Assembly: GCF_001677335.1 (NCBI RefSeq) | Contig: NZ_LZYB01000002.1 | Location: forward strand, 1 to 64,000 | Length of the DNA stretch: 64,000 bases | Source of the DNA: Erythrobacter dokdonensis DSW-74 | GTDB lineage: Bacteria; Pseudomonadota; Alphaproteobacteria; Sphingomonadales; Sphingomonadaceae | Reading direction: 5' to 3' | In this document: piece after piece, positions 33,510 to 41,937 of the stretch | Numbering within the stretch: position 1 is the stretch's first letter | Layout: each line of letters starts with the position of its first letter | Made by a program: the position numbers and the translations under genes | The notes under the pieces: model-generated | Told to the model about the DNA's origin: nothing | Seen by the model: the letters and a program-made list of their open reading frames with translations, nothing else | The model's database searches: none

Positions 33510-34799
33510 ATGGCCAACGTCACCGTGATCGGCGCCCAGTGGGGCGATGAGGGCAAGGGCAAGATCGTCGACTGGCTGGCCAGCCGCGCCGATGCCGTGG
33601 TCCGCTTTCAGGGCGGGCACAATGCCGGCCACACGCTGGTGATCGACGGCAAGACCTACAAGCTCTCGCTGCTGCCTTCCGGCATTGTCTCGGGCACGCT
33701 GTCGGTGATCGGCAATGGCGTGGTCCTCGACCCCTGGGCGCTGCGGGACGAGGTCGCCAAGGTCGAAGCACAGGGCGTCAGCATTACCGACGAGAACCTG
33801 GCGATTGCCGATAATTGCCCGCTGATCCTGCCGCTCCACCGTGACCTTGACGGCTTGCGCGAAACGGCGGCGGGCAAGGGCAAGATCGGCACCACCGGGC
33901 GCGGGATCGGCCCGGCTTACGAGGACAAGGTCGGCAGGCGGGCGATCCGCGTGTGCGATCTGGCGCATCTCGAAAGCCTTGAGCCGCAGCTCGATCGCCT
34001 CTGCGCCCACCATGACGCGCTGCGGGCAGGCTTCGGCCAGCCGCCTGTCGACCGCGCCGCGTTGCTGGAGGAGCTGCGCGAAATTGCCCCCTTCGTGCTG
34101 CGCTTTGCCCAGCCGGTGTGGAAGCGCCTCAAGAAGGTGCGCCGCGCGGGCGCCAAGATCCTGTTCGAGGGCGCGCAGGGCGTGCTGCTCGATGTCGATC
34201 ACGGCACCTATCCCTTCGTCACCTCGTCCAACACGGTGAGCGGCACGGCGGCATCGGGCTCCGGCCTCGGCCCCAATTCGACCGGCTTCGTGCTCGGCAT
34301 CGTCAAGGCCTACACCACCCGCGTCGGCTCCGGCCCGTTCCCGACGGAACTCGAGGACGAGGTGGGCCAGCGTCTGGGCGAGCGGGGCCATGAATTCGGC
34401 ACGGTGACGGGGCGCAAGCGGCGCGTCGGCTGGTTCGATGCGGTGCTGGTGCGCCAGTCCTGCGCCATCAGCGGCGTGACCGGCATCGCGCTGACCAAGA
34501 TCGACGTGCTCGACGGGCTGGAGAAGGTCGCGATCTGCACCGGCTACCGGCTGCGCGGGAAGGTGTATGATTACCTGCCCAGCCACGCCGCCGATCAGGC
34601 CGAATGCGAGCCGATCTACGAGGAAATGCCCGGCTGGAGCGAGAGCACGGCTGGTGCGCGCTCCTATGCCGACCTGCCCGCAAACGCGATCAAGTACATC
34701 CAGCGCATTCAGGAACTGATTGAATGCCCGGTGGCGCTGGTCTCGACCTCGCCCGAACGTGACGACACGATCCTGATGCGCGATCCCTTCGTGGATTGA
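33510..34799 (+). CDS. purA: Adenylosuccinate synthetase
   Basis: A 429-residue enzyme joining IMP and aspartate with GTP, the first committed step to AMP. The N-terminal [18 protein letters not shown] contains the phosphate loop and catalytic Asp. [14 protein letters not shown] carries the catalytic His, [14 protein letters not shown] binds IMP, and LTKIDVLDG near 330 binds the base. Length is typical. The start at 33510 follows AAGGATAAAG. The L,D-transpeptidase gene follows 34 bp downstream and may be co-transcribed. Confidence 0.97.
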   Translation: MANVTVIGAQWGDEGKGKIVDWLASRADAVVRFQGGHNAGHTLVIDGKTYKLSLLPSGIVSGTLSVIGNGVVLDPWALRDEVAKVEAQGVSITDENLAIADNCPLILPLHRDLDGLRETAAGKGKIGTTGRGIGPAYEDKVGRRAIRVCDLAHLESLEPQLDRLCAHHDALRAGFGQPPVDRAALLEELREIAPFVLRFAQPVWKRLKKVRRAGAKILFEGAQGVLLDVDHGTYPFVTSSNTVSGTAASGSGLGPNSTGFVLGIVKAYTTRVGSGPFPTELEDEVGQRLGERGHEFGTVTGRKRRVGWFDAVLVRQSCAISGVTGIALTKIDVLDGLEKVAICTGYRLRGKVYDYLPSHAADQAECEPIYEEMPGWSESTAGARSYADLPANAIKYIQRIQELIECPVALVSTSPERDDTILMRDPFVD

Positions 34800-34833
34800 T
34801 CGCAGGCGCCGCAAAGGGTTATCCTGCGCGGCG

Positions 34834-35388
34834 ATGAACCGTCTGTCTTTCCTGCCGCTGCTGGCGCTTGCCGCCTGCGCGCAGCCTCCGCCCAAGGTGG
34901 CCGAGGCACCCTCGGCGCTGCCGCCGCTGGAGCGGGAAGCCGCGCGGATCATCCCCGAGCGGCGCTTTGCCCATGTCGACTACCTGCTGGTCGACAAGTC
35001 CGAACGGATGATGATCGGCTATGCCGACGGGCAGCCGGTCAAGGTGTGGCGGGGCTTGCAGTTCGGCGACCAGCCGCTCGGGCACAAGCGGTTCGAGGGC
35101 GACGAGCGCACGCCCGAGGGACGCTATTTCATCGAAGGCCGCAATCCGGGCAGCGCCTATCACCTCAGCCTCAAGATCTCTTATCCCAACGACAAGGACC
35201 GCGCATTCGCGCGGCAATACGGCCGTTCCCCGGGGGGCGATATCTTCCTTCATGGCCAGCCCAATGCGCTGCCTTTCGGCCGTGTGCCGGGCGACTGGAC
35301 CGACGGCTGCATCGCCTTTTCGAATGCGGAGATCGAGGAACTGTGGCGCATCGTGCCTGATGGGACGGTGATCGAAATCAGGCCGTAA
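34834..35388 (+). CDS. L,D-transpeptidase (YkuD) lipoprotein
   Basis: A 184-residue protein with a lipoprotein signal (MNRLSFLPLLALAAC, lipobox Cys15) and one YkuD domain. The active-site pattern is H140-G ... D-G-C159-I, with the catalytic Cys in WTDGCIAFSNAEIEELW. Such enzymes form 3-3 peptidoglycan cross-links or anchor proteins to peptidoglycan. This short single-domain form resembles ErfK/YafK-type proteins, which may instead cleave or modify links. It is expected to be anchored to the membrane facing the periplasm. It lies downstream of purA. Confidence 0.9.
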   Translation: MNRLSFLPLLALAACAQPPPKVAEAPSALPPLEREAARIIPERRFAHVDYLLVDKSERMMIGYADGQPVKVWRGLQFGDQPLGHKRFEGDERTPEGRYFIEGRNPGSAYHLSLKISYPNDKDRAFARQYGRSPGGDIFLHGQPNALPFGRVPGDWTDGCIAFSNAEIEELWRIVPDGTVIEIRP

Positions 35389-35478
35389 GCCGGCCAGCTT
35401 CTGCAGCAACTACGCGTATTTACTTGACCTGATCCGTTTTTGTTCTACTCTCGTTCCAACATTGTTGGAGTCGAGTCG

Positions 35479-36471
35479 ATGCTGATCCAGTCGAGCGAAC
35501 AGGCCGATTTTTCCTATGACGTGGCACGCGACGGGGCAGGATTGCCTGCACGGGTGGCAATCTATGGCGAGAGCGCGGGTTTGCGCGAACAGATGGCGGC
35601 AGATCTTGGCGGGGCGGGGTTCCGCACTATCGACGGTGGAAGCATCGCTGCGCTGATCGAAGGGCCGATCGCGTTATTGGGCGATGTGGTGCTGGTCGAT
35701 TGCGTGGGGACCGGAAGCCGCGGGCTCGACGGGCTGATGCTGGCAGGCCTTGCGCGGCTCGACATGCGGGTTGCGCGTGCGGGCGCGAAGCTGATCGTGG
35801 CGACCTCCATGGCCGCACTGGACGACGTGTTTGCGGTTCTCGACCAGTCCAATCCCCAGCTTCTCGTCGATCCCGGCCGGGCCGAACGTGTCGTCGCGGT
35901 CGGGCGTGTCATGGGAGAGGCAGGCGCTTCGCGGGTGCGCGAGATGGCGGATGAAGATCGCCTGGCTCTCCTGCGCCTGTCCCAGCAGGTCGAGGCCATT
36001 GCCCACTCGCTTGACCGCATCTCCCAGCCCGAAAGCACCGGTGCGACCTCGCTCAGCGAGTTCAAGCGCGATTACCGTGGGGCCGATCCGGTGCAGGGCG
36101 GGTTTGCGGGCACTGCGTCCCAACTGCCCGATCCGCATACGATCCGGCAGGTCATCGCCAATCGTCAGGCGCGAGCGAAGTTCTTCGATCCGGCCCTGTT
36201 CGGCGATCCGGCGTGGGATATGCTGTTGGATCTGGCTGCGGCCCATGGCGAGGGCGCGCGTGTCTCGGTCACCTCGCTCTGCATCGCGGCAGGAGTGCCG
36301 GCTACCACCGCGCTGCGCTGGCTCTCGCAGATGGTCGAAAGCGGTATTTTCGTGCGCCTGCCCGATCCGGCCGACAAACGCCGCGCCTTCATCGCATTGA
36401 GCGAGCGTTCGCTGGCAGGGATGGCGGGCTATTTCGCCAGTCTGCGCACCCCGATGACGCTCGCGGCCTAG
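35479..36471 (+). CDS. MarR-like winged-helix regulator with receiver-like N-terminal domain
   Basis: A 330-residue protein. The C-terminal 90 residues (WDMLLDLAAAHGEGARVSVT, AAGVPATTALRWLSQMVESG, VRLPDPADKRRAFIALSERS) form a MarR-type winged helix. The N-terminal half (ARVAIYGESAGLREQMAADL, GDVVLVDC, AGAKLIVATSMAALDDVF) has the alternating strand-helix pattern of a CheY-like fold, without an obvious full acidic pocket. It is probably a degenerate receiver or a different sensor domain. The start at 35479 follows GGAGTCG; an upstream ATG (35440) is less supported. Target genes and signal unknown. Confidence 0.75.
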   Translation: MLIQSSEQADFSYDVARDGAGLPARVAIYGESAGLREQMAADLGGAGFRTIDGGSIAALIEGPIALLGDVVLVDCVGTGSRGLDGLMLAGLARLDMRVARAGAKLIVATSMAALDDVFAVLDQSNPQLLVDPGRAERVVAVGRVMGEAGASRVREMADEDRLALLRLSQQVEAIAHSLDRISQPESTGATSLSEFKRDYRGADPVQGGFAGTASQLPDPHTIRQVIANRQARAKFFDPALFGDPAWDMLLDLAAAHGEGARVSVTSLCIAAGVPATTALRWLSQMVESGIFVRLPDPADKRRAFIALSERSLAGMAGYFASLRTPMTLAA

Positions 36472-36475
36472 GATT

Positions 36476-37279
36476 TCAGGGGCGAAAGCGCAGCAGGAGC
36501 GTAAGCCCGGCTGGGTCGCTATCGCCCGCTGGCGACACTTCGTGCCATGCCAGCCGCGCCGCATCGGCCCGCGCACGGGCAAGGATCGCGTCAGGAACGG
36601 CGCCGTCAAGCAGCAATACGTCTGCCTCGCCCAGCATTCGCGCCTGTCTCAGCGTGAGGTCTTCCGGATCGGGGCTGGTCAGAGTGATCTCGACCATGCC
36701 GCCCGCCTGCGGTCCGGCAAGCCCTGCCGCCCATTCCGTCACCCGCGCATGCGCCAGCGGATCGAAAGGATCCAGAGCGCCGCCTTCGCGCAGCGCGGCA
36801 TCCACCGCGCGCCGCCGCTCCGCACCATCCGGGAACCGTTCGCGCAGCACCGGCCGCACCGCCTCAAGCGCTTTCGCCAGCAGGCCCAGCGTCTGCGGCA
36901 GTACGCGTTCAAGCCTCAGCCGCACGTGCTTTGTCAGCCCGGCCGAGGCCCCGCCCGTGCCGATCGCCACCAGTAACGGATCGCGGTCGAGAATGCTGGG
37001 CGTGGTGAAGTCGCACAGCTCGGGCCGGTCGACGACATTGACCAGCATCCCCGCGCAGCGCGCATTGATGGCCGCCACCTCGCAGGCCTGGCGGTCGTCA
37101 TAGGCGATGAAGGCGAGCCGCACGCCCTCGTCGATCGCGCGGGCGAGATCGTCAACCACCACGCCGCCCGCGCGTTCGACCAGCCGCCGCTTGGGCTCGG
37201 CAGCGTCGCCATCCCCCAGAACCAGCACCTCGCTCCCCGCGATCTGGTGGAACAGCGGCAGGCTGGCGATGTCGCTCAT
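36476..37279 (-). CDS. Siroheme-type precorrin-2 dehydrogenase (CysG N-terminal/Met8-like) with a truncated methyltransferase tail
   Basis: A 267-residue protein. Residues 1 to about 150 are a Rossmann domain of the CysG-B/SirC type (SLPLFHQIAGSEVLVLGDGD, LVNVVDRPELCDFTTPSILD, LLVAIGTGGASAGLTKHVRL), which oxidises precorrin-2 and may insert iron for siroheme. The last 65 residues (VEITLTSPDPEDLTLRQARM, LGEADVLLLDGAVPD) match only the first strand and helix of a CobA/SUMT methyltransferase and then end, so that domain is a remnant. The start at 37279 lies 7 bp after the lysA stop in the same operon. Confidence 0.8.
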   Translation of the reverse strand: MSDIASLPLFHQIAGSEVLVLGDGDAAEPKRRLVERAGGVVVDDLARAIDEGVRLAFIAYDDRQACEVAAINARCAGMLVNVVDRPELCDFTTPSILDRDPLLVAIGTGGASAGLTKHVRLRLERVLPQTLGLLAKALEAVRPVLRERFPDGAERRRAVDAALREGGALDPFDPLAHARVTEWAAGLAGPQAGGMVEITLTSPDPEDLTLRQARMLGEADVLLLDGAVPDAILARARADAARLAWHEVSPAGDSDPAGLTLLLRFRP

Positions 37280-37286
37280 GGCCGGA

Positions 37287-38546
37287 TCAGCCGAGCCATT
37301 CGGGCACGCGCTCGGCATCCATGATCGCGCCCGCTTCGATCCGGTCGGCAACCACTGCAAATTTGTCCCCATCGACCAGCACTTCGGCGACGAAGCCGCG
37401 CGAATTGTAGGACGAGGCCATTGTCGCCCCATAGGCCCCGGCGGTGCGGAACACGGCGAGATCGCCTGCCTGCAATGCATCGCATTCGCGCCCCATGGCG
37501 AAGGTGTCGCCCGTCTCGCAGATCGGGCCGACGATGTTGGCGGTCATGCGCGCGCCTGGGGGTTCGACCGCCTCGAAGTGGTGGTAAGCCCCGTAAAGCG
37601 CGGGTCGCGCAAGGTCGTTCATGGCCGCATCGACGATCACGAAGGGATCCTTGATCCCGCGCTTCACCCGCACCACCCGGGTCAGCAGCACGCCGGCATT
37701 CCCCGCAATGACCCGTCCGGGCTCGAAGATCAGTGTCACGCCCCAGTCCTTCGTCACGCGGGCGACCATCGCGCCATATTCGGCCGGTTCGGGCAGCACT
37801 TCACCAACCTTGTAAGGCACGCCCAGTCCGCCGCCGAGATCGACATGGGTGACGGTATGGCCCGCCCCCCGCAGCGCGGCGACCAGCGCACCGAGCTTTT
37901 CGAAAGCGGCCTCCAGCGGCGCAAGATCGGCGAGTTGGCTGCCGATATGCACCGCCACGCCGCGCAGGTTCACGCCCGGCAGGCCCGCCAGCTTGCCGAA
38001 GATCTGCCCGGCCTCGCTGATCGGCACGCCGAATTTGTTGTCGGCCTTGCCGGTCGAGATCTTGTCGTGCGTTCCGGCATCGACATCGGGATTGATGCGC
38101 AGCGCGCATTGCGCCGTCATCCCGCGCGCGGCGGCGAGTTCGGCCAGCTCGACGCCCTCTTCCTCGCTCTCGATATTGAACTGGCCGATCCCTGCCTCGA
38201 GCGCGGCGATCATCTCTGCAGCGGTCTTGCCGACACCCGAAAACACGATCTTGTCAGGTGCGATGCCTGCCGCCAGCGCGCGGCGCATCTCGCCCACCGA
38301 CACCACGTCGGCGCCCATGCCCGCCGCGCCCAGCACCTTGAGCACGGCAAGGTTGGGATTGGCCTTGACCGCAAAGGCGATCAGCTTGTCCGGCACCCCG
38401 GCGAGCGCCTCGTGGAACACCCGCGCGTGGCGTTCCAGCGTCGCGCGGGAATAGACATAGACGGGGGTGCCGACTTCGGCGGCAATGCGCGGCAGCGGCA
38501 CATCTTCGGCGTGCATCACGCCGTCCAGATAAGTGAAATGGTCCAT
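37287..38546 (-). CDS. lysA: Diaminopimelate decarboxylase
   Basis: A 419-residue fold III PLP decarboxylase catalysing the last step of lysine synthesis, meso-DAP to lysine. The PLP lysine is in FAVKANPNLAVL (about 55-66); HIGSQL, DLGGGLGVPY, EPGRVIAGNAG and CETGDTFA (catalytic Cys) are all present in the family order. It lies 12 bp after the small lipoprotein gene, in an argH-lptM-lysA arrangement typical of proteobacteria. Confidence 0.96.
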   Translation of the reverse strand: MDHFTYLDGVMHAEDVPLPRIAAEVGTPVYVYSRATLERHARVFHEALAGVPDKLIAFAVKANPNLAVLKVLGAAGMGADVVSVGEMRRALAAGIAPDKIVFSGVGKTAAEMIAALEAGIGQFNIESEEEGVELAELAAARGMTAQCALRINPDVDAGTHDKISTGKADNKFGVPISEAGQIFGKLAGLPGVNLRGVAVHIGSQLADLAPLEAAFEKLGALVAALRGAGHTVTHVDLGGGLGVPYKVGEVLPEPAEYGAMVARVTKDWGVTLIFEPGRVIAGNAGVLLTRVVRVKRGIKDPFVIVDAAMNDLARPALYGAYHHFEAVEPPGARMTANIVGPICETGDTFAMGRECDALQAGDLAVFRTAGAYGATMASSYNSRGFVAEVLVDGDKFAVVADRIEAGAIMDAERVPEWLG

Positions 38547-38558
38547 GGTTCTTTTCGT

Positions 38559-38798
38559 TTATTCGGGCGGCAGGTCGAAGGGATCGTCCTCGCGCTCTTC
38601 CGAGCGCCGCCGCAATTCCACGCTGCGCTCGGGCGCGGCAAGCGCGTCGCGGCGAAGCAGTTCGTCGGCATTGGGCGGAGTGGTCGCGCCGTGCGGGGCG
38701 ACCGGAAGGCTGGCACCGGCGGGCGGGGTCAGCGGCGCGGCAGCACCGCACCCTGCGAGCAGCGCCGCGCTGGCGAGAAGAAGCAGATTGCGCATCAT
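38559..38798 (-). CDS. Small lipoprotein, LptM/YifL-like
   Basis: A 79-residue protein with a lipoprotein signal peptide ([17 protein letters not shown]) and a C-terminal charged tail ([17 protein letters not shown]). The sequence after the lipid Cys ([10 protein letters not shown]) resembles CG-x-x-G-P-L-x-x-P of LptM (YifL), which helps assemble the LptDE lipopolysaccharide translocon in E. coli. The position between argH and lysA also fits the neighbourhood of this family. The start overlaps the argH stop (ATGA), so it is translationally coupled. Its role in this organism is inferred. Confidence 0.65.
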   Translation of the reverse strand: MMRNLLLLASAALLAGCGAAAPLTPPAGASLPVAPHGATTPPNADELLRRDALAAPERSVELRRRSEEREDDPFDLPPE

Positions 38799-40219
38799 TC
38801 CTCCATTCCCAGCGAATAGCGCGCGCGCGCGACCTGCAAACGGACTTGTTCGGGCGCGGTTCCCCCGAAACTGGCACGCGCTGCGACCGAGGCATCGACT
38901 GACAGCGCGGCATAGACCCGCTCGTCGATCCGTTCATCGATTGCCTTGAGGTCCTCAAGCGGCAGTTGATCGAGCGCAAGGCCCCGGCTTTCAGCCAGTT
39001 TCACGGCGCTTCCCGTGATGTGGTGCGCCTCGCGAAAGGGGATGTCGGCCACGCGGACCAGCCAGTCGGCAAGGTCGGTGGCGGTGGCATAGCCGAGTTC
39101 GGCCGCTGCGCGCATCCGCTCGCTGTTGAAGGTGCTGCCCGCGATCATCCCGGTCATTGCCGCGATGCTCAGTTCCATCAGGCTGGCCGCCTCGAACACC
39201 GGCGGCTTGTCGTCCTGCATGTCCTTGGAATAGGCCAGCGGCAGGCCTTTCATGGTGATCATCAGGCTGGTCAGGTTGCCGATCACCCGCCCGCTATGCC
39301 CGCGCACCAGTTCGGCAGCATCGGGGTTCTTCTTCTGCGGCATGATCGAGGAGCCGGTCGAAAGGCTGTCGGGCAGGCGGATGAAGCCGAAGGGCTGGCT
39401 CGCCCACAGGATCAGTTCTTCCGCCAGGCGCGAGAGGTGCAGCGCAGTGGCCGAGCAGGACCACAGGAAATCGAGCGCAAAGTCGCGGTCGGAAACCGCA
39501 TCGAGCGAATTGGCGGTGGGCGCATAGAAGCCGAGCGCCTGCGCGGTCGCCTCGCGGTCGATCGGGAAGCCGGTGCCCGCCAGCGCGGCAGAGCCGAGCG
39601 GACATTCGTTCATCCGTGCGCGCGTATCCGCCAGCCGCGAACGGTCGCGCCGGAACATTTCGTAATAGGCCATGAGGTGATGACCGAGGGTCACGGGCTG
39701 GGCGGTCTGCAGGTGGGTGAAGCCCGGCATGATGCTGTCCGCGTGTTCCCCGGCACGGGTGACCAGCGCGCGTTGCAGACCGGCGAGGCTCCCGTCCATC
39801 GCGTCGATCGCCCCGCGCACCCACAGGCGGAAGTCGGTCGCCACCTGATCATTGCGGCTGCGCGCGGTGTGGAGCCGCCCCGCGACCGGGCCGACCAGTT
39901 CGGCCAGCCGCGCCTCGGTGGTCATGTGGATGTCTTCAAGGTCCCAGTTCTCGGGCACGCCTTGCGCTTCATATTCGGCGGCGACCTTGTCGAGCCCGGC
40001 ACTGATCGTGGCGGCATCCTCTCCCGAGACGATCCCGCAGGCGCCCAGCATCGCGACATGGGCCTTGGACGCGGTGATATCCTCGCGCCAGAGCGCCTTG
40101 TCGAACGGGATCGAGGCGTTGATTTCGCGCATGATGGCGCTAGGGCCGTCGGCGAAGCGGCCGCCCCACATCGCGTTGGTCGCAGCGCCTTCCTCTGTCC
40201 CTGCTCCGGAGCCCGTCAT
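38795..40219 (-). CDS. argH: Argininosuccinate lyase
   Basis: A fumarase/aspartase-superfamily enzyme of about 474 residues that cleaves argininosuccinate to arginine and fumarate. [15 protein letters not shown] at the N terminus, [37 protein letters not shown] (catalytic His) and the signature [17 protein letters not shown] (catalytic Ser loop) are all present. Two ATGs are possible: 40219 overlaps the divergent TlpA-like start (CATG), while 40237 adds six residues and has AGGAG at a long spacing. I chose 40219. It heads the argH-lptM-lysA operon. Confidence 0.93.
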   Translation of the reverse strand: MTGSGAGTEEGAATNAMWGGRFADGPSAIMREINASIPFDKALWREDITASKAHVAMLGACGIVSGEDAATISAGLDKVAAEYEAQGVPENWDLEDIHMTTEARLAELVGPVAGRLHTARSRNDQVATDFRLWVRGAIDAMDGSLAGLQRALVTRAGEHADSIMPGFTHLQTAQPVTLGHHLMAYYEMFRRDRSRLADTRARMNECPLGSAALAGTGFPIDREATAQALGFYAPTANSLDAVSDRDFALDFLWSCSATALHLSRLAEELILWASQPFGFIRLPDSLSTGSSIMPQKKNPDAAELVRGHSGRVIGNLTSLMITMKGLPLAYSKDMQDDKPPVFEAASLMELSIAAMTGMIAGSTFNSERMRAAAELGYATATDLADWLVRVADIPFREAHHITGSAVKLAESRGLALDQLPLEDLKAIDERIDERVYAALSVDASVAARASFGGTAPEQVRLQVARARYSLGMEE

Positions 40220-40778
40220 GTCACGCTCGCCGCTCATTCTCGCTGTGTCGCTCCTGCTGCTGGCGGGATGCGATAGGCCCGCCGAAGCGCCAGCGCAACC
40301 GGCTGGCGAAAGCGCAGGGACGGCGGCGGGCGAAGTGGTGCGGCAATTCGCCGGAACGCCTCTGCCCGCGATGAGCTTTGCCGATGGCGAGGGGCGCAGC
40401 CTCGATCTCGCCGCTCAGGATGGCCCGGTGCTGATCAACCTGTGGGCCACCTGGTGTCCGCCCTGCGTGGTCGAAATGCCCCAGCTCGATGCCCTTGCCG
40501 CGGAGCTGGAAGGCGAGGTCAGGGTCATCACCGTCAGCCAGGACATCCGCGCAGGCGAGGTGGTGACGCCGTTCTTCGCCGAAAAGCGCTTTGCCCGGCT
40601 CGAACCCTGGCTCGATCCCGAAACGCAGCTTTCCGCCCAGTTCAGCCCCGAAGGCGTGCTGCCGCTGACGATCCTGTTCGACGCGCAGGGCAAGGAAGTG
40701 CTGCGGGTGGCGGGCGGCTATGAATGGGACAGCCCCGAAGCCATCGCGTTGATCCGCGACAGCCTCAGGGCCGAATAA
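40218..40778 (+). CDS. TlpA-like thioredoxin-fold lipoprotein
   Basis: A 186-residue lipoprotein ([18 protein letters not shown], lipobox Cys18) with a TlpA/ResA-type thioredoxin domain. The active site W-A-T-W-C80-P-P-C83 and the cis-Pro region [17 protein letters not shown] are visible. Such proteins act in the periplasm as reductants for cytochrome c or copper centre assembly, or in general disulfide reduction. The start overlaps the divergent argH start on the other strand, so the two genes share very short upstream sequence. No cytochrome assembly gene is adjacent, so the partner is unknown. Confidence 0.9.
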   Translation: MSRSPLILAVSLLLLAGCDRPAEAPAQPAGESAGTAAGEVVRQFAGTPLPAMSFADGEGRSLDLAAQDGPVLINLWATWCPPCVVEMPQLDALAAELEGEVRVITVSQDIRAGEVVTPFFAEKRFARLEPWLDPETQLSAQFSPEGVLPLTILFDAQGKEVLRVAGGYEWDSPEAIALIRDSLRAE

Positions 40779-40792
40779 TCACCGCCCCGCGA

Positions 40793-41545
40793 TCACAGGG
40801 TCGCGGTTTGCCCGCCGTCGACCTTGATCGCGCAGCCGTTGATGAACGCGGCGCGCGGGGAGGCGAGGAAGGCGGCGATGTCGCCGAATTCCTCAGGCCG
40901 CCCCAGCCGCCCTGCCGGGATTGCGGCGACAGCCCGCGCGCGCTGGGCCGCGGCATCGATCCCGCTGCCCGCTGCCATCGCGGCGTGCAGGCTCTCCAGC
41001 CGGTCGGTCGCGATTTGGCCGGGCAACAGCAGGTTGACCGTCACCCCGTCCGCCGCAACCTCGGCCGCGAGGGTCTTCATCCAAGAGGCCAGCATCGCGC
41101 GCACCGCGTTGGACAGGACGAGGCCGGGGATCGGGGTAACAAGGCTGGTCGAGGCGACCGCGAGGATCCGCCCGAACCCGCGCGCGCGCATCTGCGGCAG
41201 GAAGCCTTGCGCGAGTGTCAGCTGGGCGTTGAACATCCGGTCCATCACCGCGGCGAACTGTTCGGGCGTGGTGCCAGCCGCGCCGCCGGGGGGCGGCCCA
41301 CCGCTATTGAGCACGAGGATATCGGGCGAGACACCCGCCGCCGCGAGCGCGGCGATGATCGTGTCCGGCGCGGCGGGATCATCGAGATCGGCGATGATAT
41401 GGCGCGTCCCCGGCACTTCGCTGACCGAGCGCGCGACGGTGGTCACATCGGCCCCTTCGGCAGCGAGGCTTTCGGCAATGGCGCGGCCCAGTCCCTTGCT
41501 CGCGCCCAGCACAAGAGCCGTTTTTCCTGCAAGCTGGAGATCCAT
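40793..41545 (-). CDS. SDR-family oxidoreductase
   Basis: A 250-residue classical short-chain dehydrogenase/reductase. LQLAGKTALVLGASKGLGRA gives the NADP(H) motif near residue 12, and LNSGGPPPGG lies near 85. The catalytic region around residues 130-160 reads ILAVASTSLVTPIPGLVLSN, with Ser present, but the usual YxxxK Tyr is replaced by a VLSNAVRAM segment. PGQIATDRLE follows. Loss of the Tyr-Lys pair resembles an atypical 3-oxoacyl-ACP reductase-like subgroup, so catalysis by the standard mechanism is uncertain. It converges with the TlpA-like gene. Confidence 0.8.
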   Translation of the reverse strand: MDLQLAGKTALVLGASKGLGRAIAESLAAEGADVTTVARSVSEVPGTRHIIADLDDPAAPDTIIAALAAAGVSPDILVLNSGGPPPGGAAGTTPEQFAAVMDRMFNAQLTLAQGFLPQMRARGFGRILAVASTSLVTPIPGLVLSNAVRAMLASWMKTLAAEVAADGVTVNLLLPGQIATDRLESLHAAMAAGSGIDAAAQRARAVAAIPAGRLGRPEEFGDIAAFLASPRAAFINGCAIKVDGGQTATL

Positions 41546-41647
41546 GGTGCTTCCTCCTCCCGATCGAACGACGCCAGGCGACCTTGCCCGAATGGCAGAC
41601 GATGCGCGCCTGATAAAACGGGCGGGAAGAAGCTGGTGCCGCTACGC

Positions 41648-41766
41648 CCTTCGCTTGCGCTCGGGAGTTTCCGCCCAAAACCATCCCCCGGATGGTTTTG
41701 TGCAGCTGCACTCCTTCGCTGGCGCTCGGGAGTTTTCACGTGAAACCATCCCCCGGATGGTTTCAT
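41648..41766. repeat. Two palindrome-bearing repeats downstream of tRNA-Val; one holds a parS-like core
   Basis: Two similar units about 64 bp apart (from 41648 and from 41713) each read (C)CTTCGCT-GCGCTCGGGAGTTT and then a palindrome with 9-bp arms, AAACCATCC and GGATGGTTT. In the second unit the join is TTTTCACGTGAAACC (about 41732-41746), 13 of 16 matches to parS. They lie 3' of tRNA-Val on its strand. They may serve as hairpins in termination or be copies of a dispersed repeat. Confidence 0.6.
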
Positions 41767-41777
41767 CCAGTGAAAAC

Positions 41778-41853
41778 TGGTGGGCGGTGACGGGCTCGAA
41801 CCGCCGACCCTCTCGGTGTAAACGAGATGCTCTACCAACTGAGCTAACCGCCC
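41778..41853 (-). tRNA. tRNA-Val (UAC anticodon)
   Basis: Read on the minus strand: acceptor GGGCGGT/ACCGCCC, D arm GCTCAGTTGGTAGAGC, anticodon stem TCTCG/CGAGA around TTTACAC (anticodon TAC), T arm with TTCGAGC loop, discriminator A and an encoded CCA. 76 nt. All stems pair well. Confidence 0.95.
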
Positions 41854-41937
41854 TACGGTCGGCGCTCTCTAGCGTCCCCGGCGGCAAATGCAATTGCGCT
41901 GTGGCGCTTGGGCGGGCTGCGGGTTAGGGCAGCGGCT

